A stretch of 20,537 nucleotides of DNA. Origin: Clostridiales bacterium DTU023. Lineage in GTDB: Bacteria; Bacillota; Clostridia; Saccharofermentanales; DTU023. The stretch spans positions 1,118-21,654 of the forward strand of contig LFTF01000004.1 of assembly GCA_001512945.1 (NCBI GenBank), written 5' to 3'. The position numbers and the translations under genes were made by a program. The notes below the pieces were generated by a model. The model was not told where the DNA came from. It made no database searches and saw only the letters and a list, made by a program, of their open reading frames with translations. Positions within the stretch are counted from its first letter, which is position 1, and each line of letters begins with the position of its first letter. Positions 15,905 through 20,537 of this stretch are shown one piece after another.

Positions 15905-18900
15905 TCATGCTTCTTGTTCCTGCCCGTCATCTGGGCTTTCATCACTTTCGGCCACCTCACTTTTAACAACGCCCTCTTCGTCAAGAACGCCGTCGGTAAA
16001 CCCTTCTTCGCCAAATTCTTCTTCATTTTCCACGGCCGTCGTATCGTCACCTACCAGGTTAAACAATGTGCGTCCCGTGACAGTTTCTTCTTCTAGAACA
16101 TCTACGTCGAGAATAGGAATCTCCTCATTTTCGGCGGAGAAAATATGTACGTCCAGACACAGCGACTGCAATTCCTTGACAAGTACTTTGAACGCTTCGG
16201 GAACACCCGGTTCGGGAATATTCTCGCCTTTGACAATGGCTTCGTATGTTTTTGTTCTGCCCCAAATATCGTCTGACTTGACTGTCAAAATTTCTTGCAG
16301 TGTATAGGCTGCGCCGTAAGCCTCAAGGGCCCACACTTCCATCTCACCGAATCTCTGTCCGCCGAATTGCGCCTTACCTCCCAGCGGTTGCTGGGTGACA
16401 AGCGAGTAAGGTCCGATCGAACGCGCGTGAATCTTGTCGTCAACAAGATGGAGGAGCTTGAGATAATACATGATGCCCACCGTGATTCTGCTTTCAAACG
16501 GTTCACCGGTACGGCCGTCATATAAGACTGTTTTGCCGTCGGTTTCCATGCCCGCTTGCTTGAATGCTTCGATGACATCCTGCTCATCCGCTCCGTCAAA
16601 GACGGGGGTAGCTACTTTCCAGTTGAGTTTGCTCGCCGCCGCACCCAAGTGCACCTCGAGCAACTGACCTACGTTCATTCGCGAGGGAACGCCCAGCGGG
16701 TTGAGAACGATGTCGAGTGGGGTTCCATCAGGCATAAAGGGCATATCTTCTTCAGGAAGAATCTTTGAGACAACGCCTTTGTTGCCATGACGCCCCGCCA
16801 TTTTGTCACCCACTGAGATTTTACGTTTTTGTGCCACATAGACACGTACGAGTTTGGTCACACCGTGCTTTAATTGTTCGTCGTTTTCACGTGTAAACGT
16901 TTTAATTTCAACAACGATGCCTGATTCACCATGCGGAACTCTCACGGATGTATCGCGAACCTCACGGATCTTCTCACCGAAAATTGCGCGGTAGAGACGT
17001 TCCTCAGGAGTCAGCTCCGTCTCGCCTTTGGGCGTGACTTTGCCAACGAGCACATCACCGGAGTGAACTTCGGCACCAATCCGAACCACACCCTCTTCGT
17101 CGAGATCTTTTAATGCTTCATCCGCGACGTTCGGGATTTCACGTGTGATCTCTTCGGGCCCGAGTTTGGTATCGCGCGCCTCGCACTCATATTCTGTTAT
17201 GTGAATCGACGTGTAGACGTCGTCACGGACAAGGCGCTCGTTGAGCAAGATGGCGTCTTCGTAGTTGTAGCCTTCCCACATCATGAATCCGATCAAAACG
17301 TTGCGGCCAAGGGCCATCTCGCCGTGGTCGATCGCGGGGCCGTCGGCGATAATATCGCCCGCCTCTACGCGGTCACCTGCGCTCACGAGCGGCTGCTGGT
17401 TGATACACGTTCCCTGGTTCGAGCGGTCATATTTTCTGAGTTGATACTTGTCAAGCTCTAACTCATCAGTACGAACCCGGATACTGTCTCCGGCTACGTG
17501 TTCGACGACACCGCTGCGAGCTGCGATGATGCAGACGCCTGAATCTTTTGCGGCACGGTATTCCATGCCTGTCCCGATAATCGGGGATTCCGTCTTGATC
17601 AAAGGAACGGCCTGGCGCTGCATGTTGGAGCCCATCAGAGCCCGGTTCGCGTCGTCATTGCCCAGGAATGGGATCAGTGCTGTCGCGACAGAAACAAGCT
17701 GTTTGGGCGAGACATCCATCATGTCAACTTTATCCGCTTCGAGCTCTAAAAATTCGTCACGGAAGCGGCATGATATCTTTTTGTTGACAAAACGCCCATC
17801 TTCATCAAGCGGCTCGTTGGCCTGGGCGATATAGTAGCGGTCTTCAACATCTGCTGTCAGGTATCGAATTTCGCGCGTAACGAGACCTTTTGCCTTGTCA
17901 TAGACACGGTAAGGTGTTTCGAGGAACCCATAGCGGTTGGCCCGCGCATAAGTTGCAAGCGAGTTAATTAAACCGATATTCGGTCCTTCCGGCGTTTCAA
18001 TGGGGCACATGCGTCCGTAGTGAGACGAGTGGACGTCACGAACTTCAAAGTTGGCGCGTTCACGCGACAGACCGCCGGGGCCCAGTGCTGATAGCCGACG
18101 CTTGTGCGTCATTTCAGCCAGTGGGTTGGGTTGATCTAAGAACTGTGACAGCTGACTTGAGCCGAAGAATTCTTTAATGGCGGCTGAAATAGGTCGTGTG
18201 TTTACGATATCCTTGGGCGCGGCTGCCGTAATGTCAGGGATCGTTTGCATGCGCTCGCGCACAACGCGATCCATCCGAGAGAACCCGATTCTCATCTGGT
18301 TCTGCAAAAGCTCGCCAACCGAACGGATTCGTCTGTTGCCAAGATGGTCAATATCGTCGCGCTCGCCGACACCGTGTTCAAGCCCAATGTAATAGCTCAT
18401 CACGGCAAGAATGTCGTGGAGCGTCAGGCAATGCGGGATCAGATCATCTTTATGCTGAATGAGTTGATGTCTCAACGCCTCGACAAGATCGGACGCGTCA
18501 GCCACTTCTTCAATAATTTCACGCAATACCGGCGTGTAAACTGCCTCTGTGATACCAAGGACCTCGAAATCAATCTCACCGACTACATCGGCGGCGAAGA
18601 AACGTTCGAGAAACTTGTCTGCCCTGACGCGTTCATTTCCGACGACGCGGAGCAGGTGATCGCTCTGTGTGACCGTATCACCTGTCGTGTTGATCGGGAA
18701 AACATCCACCACGTTGACACCAGCCTGCTGAATCGCATCGGCCATGTCTTCTGTGATGATCTCGTTGGCCAGAACGAGGACTTCCCCGTCGCTGGCAATG
18801 ATGTCTTTCGCGGCCAGATGCCCGGTAAGGCGCGTGGCAATCGACAGTTTCTTATTGACCTTATATATACCGACTTTGGCAAGGTCATAGCGATTGGGTT

Positions 18901-19681
18901 GGAAGAATATATTGTTTACGAGTGTCTGCGCACCTTCGCGCGTAAAAACCTCTCCTGGGCGAAGCTTGCGGAATAATTCCTGAAGACCTTCTTCGCTGGT
19001 CTTGCAGCCATCTTTCTGCATGGTCAGAAGCAACGATTCTTCATCGCCCAGCGTATCAATGATCTGCTGATCTGTTCCAATGCCAAGCGCACGCAACAGG
19101 ATCGTCATGTGGAATTTTCTTTGCCTGTCGACACGCACCCACAATAAACGTTTGGCGTCAGATTCGAATTCAATCCACGCTCCACGGTTGGGAATAACTT
19201 GTGCCGTATAGAGCTCATTTTCATTCTTATCCTGGATAATATTGAAATAGGCTCCGGGAGAGCGGACGAGCTGACTGATAATCACGCGTTCCGCTCCGTT
19301 AATTATAAAACTACCCATATCAGTCATAAGCGGGAATTCCCCGATATAGACGTTCTGGGTTCTTATCATATCGCTTGCGCGATCATGCAACCGCACCGTC
19401 ATATACATTTTGGCGGCGTAATTGGCATCCCTTTCCTTGCATTCCTCAATTGAATAGGTTGGGTTTTCAATGTCGAACTCGCGATCAATAAAAGAAAGCT
19501 CGATATCGCCTGAAAAGTCAGTAATAGGCGAAGATTCCCGAAGAACTTCCATTAGTCCTTCTTCGAGAAACCATCTATAACTACTTTTTTGAATTTCTAG
19601 TAAATCCGGGATATCGAGGATTTCGTCAATTTTCGAGTATGACATTCTCTGCACTGGTCCGTATTGAACGGGCTTTACCAT
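15905..19681 (-). CDS. rpoB: DNA-directed RNA polymerase subunit beta
   Basis: Second catalytic subunit of RNA polymerase, 1258 residues. The rifampicin-binding cluster happens to keep E. coli numbering: GSSQLSQF begins at 507, with Asp516, His526 and Ser531 all present, so nothing here predicts rifampicin resistance. The conserved core motif KMAGRHGNKGVVSK lies in the C-terminal half, and MPFMPDGTPLDIVLNPLGVP follows. The C-terminal 45 or so residues are strongly acidic. The start is ATG at 19681 with GAGG 9 bases upstream. The gene has its own near-consensus promoter and a leader of about 160 bases. The rplK-rplA-rplJ-rplL genes that normally precede rpoB are replaced by a divergent Mur ligase gene. 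Confidence 0.98.
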   Translation of the reverse strand: MVKPVQYGPVQRMSYSKIDEILDIPDLLEIQKSSYRWFLEEGLMEVLRESSPITDFSGDIELSFIDREFDIENPTYSIEECKERDANYAAKMYMTVRLHDRASDMIRTQNVYIGEFPLMTDMGSFIINGAERVIISQLVRSPGAYFNIIQDKNENELYTAQVIPNRGAWIEFESDAKRLLWVRVDRQRKFHMTILLRALGIGTDQQIIDTLGDEESLLLTMQKDGCKTSEEGLQELFRKLRPGEVFTREGAQTLVNNIFFQPNRYDLAKVGIYKVNKKLSIATRLTGHLAAKDIIASDGEVLVLANEIITEDMADAIQQAGVNVVDVFPINTTGDTVTQSDHLLRVVGNERVRADKFLERFFAADVVGEIDFEVLGITEAVYTPVLREIIEEVADASDLVEALRHQLIQHKDDLIPHCLTLHDILAVMSYYIGLEHGVGERDDIDHLGNRRIRSVGELLQNQMRIGFSRMDRVVRERMQTIPDITAAAPKDIVNTRPISAAIKEFFGSSQLSQFLDQPNPLAEMTHKRRLSALGPGGLSRERANFEVRDVHSSHYGRMCPIETPEGPNIGLINSLATYARANRYGFLETPYRVYDKAKGLVTREIRYLTADVEDRYYIAQANEPLDEDGRFVNKKISCRFRDEFLELEADKVDMMDVSPKQLVSVATALIPFLGNDDANRALMGSNMQRQAVPLIKTESPIIGTGMEYRAAKDSGVCIIAARSGVVEHVAGDSIRVRTDELELDKYQLRKYDRSNQGTCINQQPLVSAGDRVEAGDIIADGPAIDHGEMALGRNVLIGFMMWEGYNYEDAILLNERLVRDDVYTSIHITEYECEARDTKLGPEEITREIPNVADEALKDLDEEGVVRIGAEVHSGDVLVGKVTPKGETELTPEERLYRAIFGEKIREVRDTSVRVPHGESGIVVEIKTFTRENDEQLKHGVTKLVRVYVAQKRKISVGDKMAGRHGNKGVVSKILPEEDMPFMPDGTPLDIVLNPLGVPSRMNVGQLLEVHLGAAASKLNWKVATPVFDGADEQDVIEAFKQAGMETDGKTVLYDGRTGEPFESRITVGIMYYLKLLHLVDDKIHARSIGPYSLVTQQPLGGKAQFGGQRFGEMEVWALEAYGAAYTLQEILTVKSDDIWGRTKTYEAIVKGENIPEPGVPEAFKVLVKELQSLCLDVHIFSAENEEIPILDVDVLEEETVTGRTLFNLVGDDTTAVENEEEFGEEGFTDGVLDEEGVVKSEVAESDESPDDGQEQEA

Positions 19682-19739
19682 CAGCGATCACCTCACAAAT
19701 CGAACCGGCTCTGTTGCGCTGGCATCATCCAAACCGGTC

Positions 19740-19767
19740 TTGACGATGCTTTCTAGCGTGATATAAT
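19740..19767 (+). promoter_or_regulatory. Promoter candidate for the MurT-like gene
   Basis: On the plus strand TTGACG (19740-19745) and a perfect TATAAT (19762-19767) are 16 bases apart, with a TG extended -10 (TGATATAAT). The predicted start near 19774 gives a leader of about 137 bases to the GTG at 19911. The element lies inside the transcribed leader of rpoB. Confidence 0.65.
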
Positions 19768-19790
19768 TACATAGGTCGCGAAACTGAAGC

Positions 19791-19815
19791 GTCCACAAAG
19801 TTTATAATTGCGGAC
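19791..19815. other. Inverted repeat in the shared rpoB/murT leader
   Basis: GTCCACAA (19791-19798) and TTGCGGAC (19808-19815) form an 8-bp stem with one mismatch or wobble pair and a 9-base loop. It lies in the region predicted to be transcribed on both strands. There is no T-tract next to it, so it is not a terminator. It could be an operator or an RNA hairpin; no function can be assigned. Confidence 0.45.
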
Positions 19816-19847
19816 ATGCTGAAACAGGGCGGGCGACACATCGAATC

Positions 19848-19876
19848 ATTCTAGCACGCTTAGATTTTAGAGTCAA
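19848..19876 (-). promoter_or_regulatory. Promoter of rpoBC
   Basis: On the minus strand TTGACT (19871-19876) and TAGAAT (19848-19853) are 17 bases apart, and a TGC precedes the -10 as an extended element. This is a near-consensus housekeeping promoter. The predicted start near 19841 gives a leader of about 160 bases before the rpoB ATG. Confidence 0.85.
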
Positions 19877-19910
19877 CTGACTTTTTTATTGTTTTGGAAA
19901 GAGTATATGT

Positions 19911-20537
19911 GTGAAATTAAAACGGTCAACCCGCTTTATTGCGACGATCATACTTGTTCGCGCAACGCGTACATTGATGAAACTATTCCACCTCAAGGCG
20001 ACGCATTTCCCCGGGCAGCTCGCAAAGAAGCTGTGTCCTGATTTTTTGTCGCGAATCGAAAAACCTGATCAGATCATCGCGGTCACCGGTACCAATGGCA
20101 AGACAACAGTCGCGAATCTTATCGCTGATCTCGGTCGCCAATTCAATCTGTCCTTCGCTCATAACGCTTACGGAAGCAACATTGAAGAAGGCGTCATCAC
20201 CGCGTTGCTCGACGCCACGACCCTAACGGGACGCAAGAAACTGCCTCTCGCCGTTCTGGAAATTGACGAACGGCTGACACGAATCGTCTTCAAAAGCATC
20301 CAACCCGATTACCTGATTGTGACAAATCTTTTTCGCGAATCATATCTGAGAAACGCGCACGGCGAGTTCGTCTTCGATATTCTCGACGCCAATATTCCGC
20401 TCACTACCCATCTCATTACCAATGCCGACGATCTGCTGTCACAAGGGTTGGCAAGAAAACGCCCCCATACTTCTTTTGGTATTGCCAGGCTGCCGGGAGA
20501 GGCGACCGTCACGCACAGTCTGATTCGCGACGTTGTG
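19911..20537 (+). CDS. murT: MurT-like Mur ligase family protein, N-terminal part (runs off right edge)
   Basis: ATP-dependent Mur ligase-type enzyme. MurT with its partner GatD amidates D-glutamate in lipid II. The 209 visible residues begin with a basic, partly hydrophobic segment and LAKKLCPDFLSRI. The ATP-binding loop VTGTNGKTT is at 58-66, then a HNAYGSNIEEG stretch, the VLEIDE block, TNLFRESYLRNAHGEF (MurT-type TNLFRD motif) and NADDLL. TSFGI near the window end precedes the place where MurT proteins carry a zinc ribbon, but that part is outside the window. GTG at 19911 is chosen with GGAAAGAG upstream; an ATG at 19907 is in another frame. The MurT assignment over other Mur ligases rests on this N-terminal pattern; a gatD gene immediately downstream would settle it. 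Confidence 0.8.
   Translation, partial: MKLKRSTRFIATIILVRATRTLMKLFHLKATHFPGQLAKKLCPDFLSRIEKPDQIIAVTGTNGKTTVANLIADLGRQFNLSFAHNAYGSNIEEGVITALLDATTLTGRKKLPLAVLEIDERLTRIVFKSIQPDYLIVTNLFRESYLRNAHGEFVFDILDANIPLTTHLITNADDLLSQGLARKRPHTSFGIARLPGEATVTHSLIRDVV

Noticed and set aside
18090..18163. Rifampicin-resistance change in RpoB
   Set aside because: Asp516, His526 and Ser531 are all present; Ala522 and Leu515 are ordinary variants in Gram-positive bacteria.
18245..18976. Long plus-strand open frame of 243 codons
   Set aside because: It lies wholly inside rpoB on the opposite strand and its translation resembles no family. It is a shadow of the rpoB codon pattern.
19803..19808. Second TATAAT on the plus strand upstream of the MurT-like gene
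   Set aside because: There is no -35 element at 16-18 bases and no TG extension. It is part of an AT-rich hairpin loop.

Overview
The window reads as a chromosomal segment of a Gram-positive-type bacterium, most likely a Clostridia-class Firmicute of medium GC. Reasons: a short YidC without the large periplasmic domain, a Jag/KhpB protein, a ClpC with a UVR-like linker, a Clostridia-style GyrA and FolD, and a MurT-like Mur ligase. I cannot name the genus from sequence alone. Coding density is very high. No tRNA, rRNA, CRISPR array or insertion sequence is visible, and no stretch over 300 bases lacks a gene.

Layout. Everything from about 19.8 kb leftwards is on the minus strand, transcribed right to left: rpoB, rpoC, [intrinsic terminator], clpC, folD, [promoter], rpmH, rnpA, yidD, yidC, jag, mnmE, mnmG, rsmG, [promoter], gyrA (runs off the left edge). 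A MurT-like Mur ligase gene leaves rightwards from a shared 229-bp region and runs off the right edge.

How the genes work together. rpoB and rpoC encode the two catalytic subunits of RNA polymerase, driven by a near-consensus promoter and closed by a clear terminator. The rpmH to rsmG run is the conserved origin-proximal cluster: ribosomal protein L34, RNase P protein, the YidD/YidC membrane insertion pair, the RNA-binding Jag protein, both subunits of the U34 tRNA-modifying enzyme (MnmE, MnmG) and the 16S rRNA G527 methyltransferase RsmG. These genes are tightly packed with start/stop overlaps, consistent with one operon under a near-consensus promoter before rpmH. folD, clpC and gyrA are single genes, and folD and gyrA have extended -10 promoter candidates.

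The main points of interest are in the proteins and in one regulatory region, not in a new gene cassette. FolD lacks two residues of the cyclohydrolase active site. ClpC lacks the usual ClpP-docking tripeptide. MnmE has a non-canonical G4 motif. GyrA has Gln at the quinolone-determining position 83. The rpoB and murT-like promoters are placed so that their 5' leaders would overlap in antisense. The neighbourhood itself (rpoBC away from the rplKAJL/rpsL ribosomal cluster, clpC without ctsR-mcsAB) is also unusual. I did not find convincing evidence of an undescribed multi-gene system.
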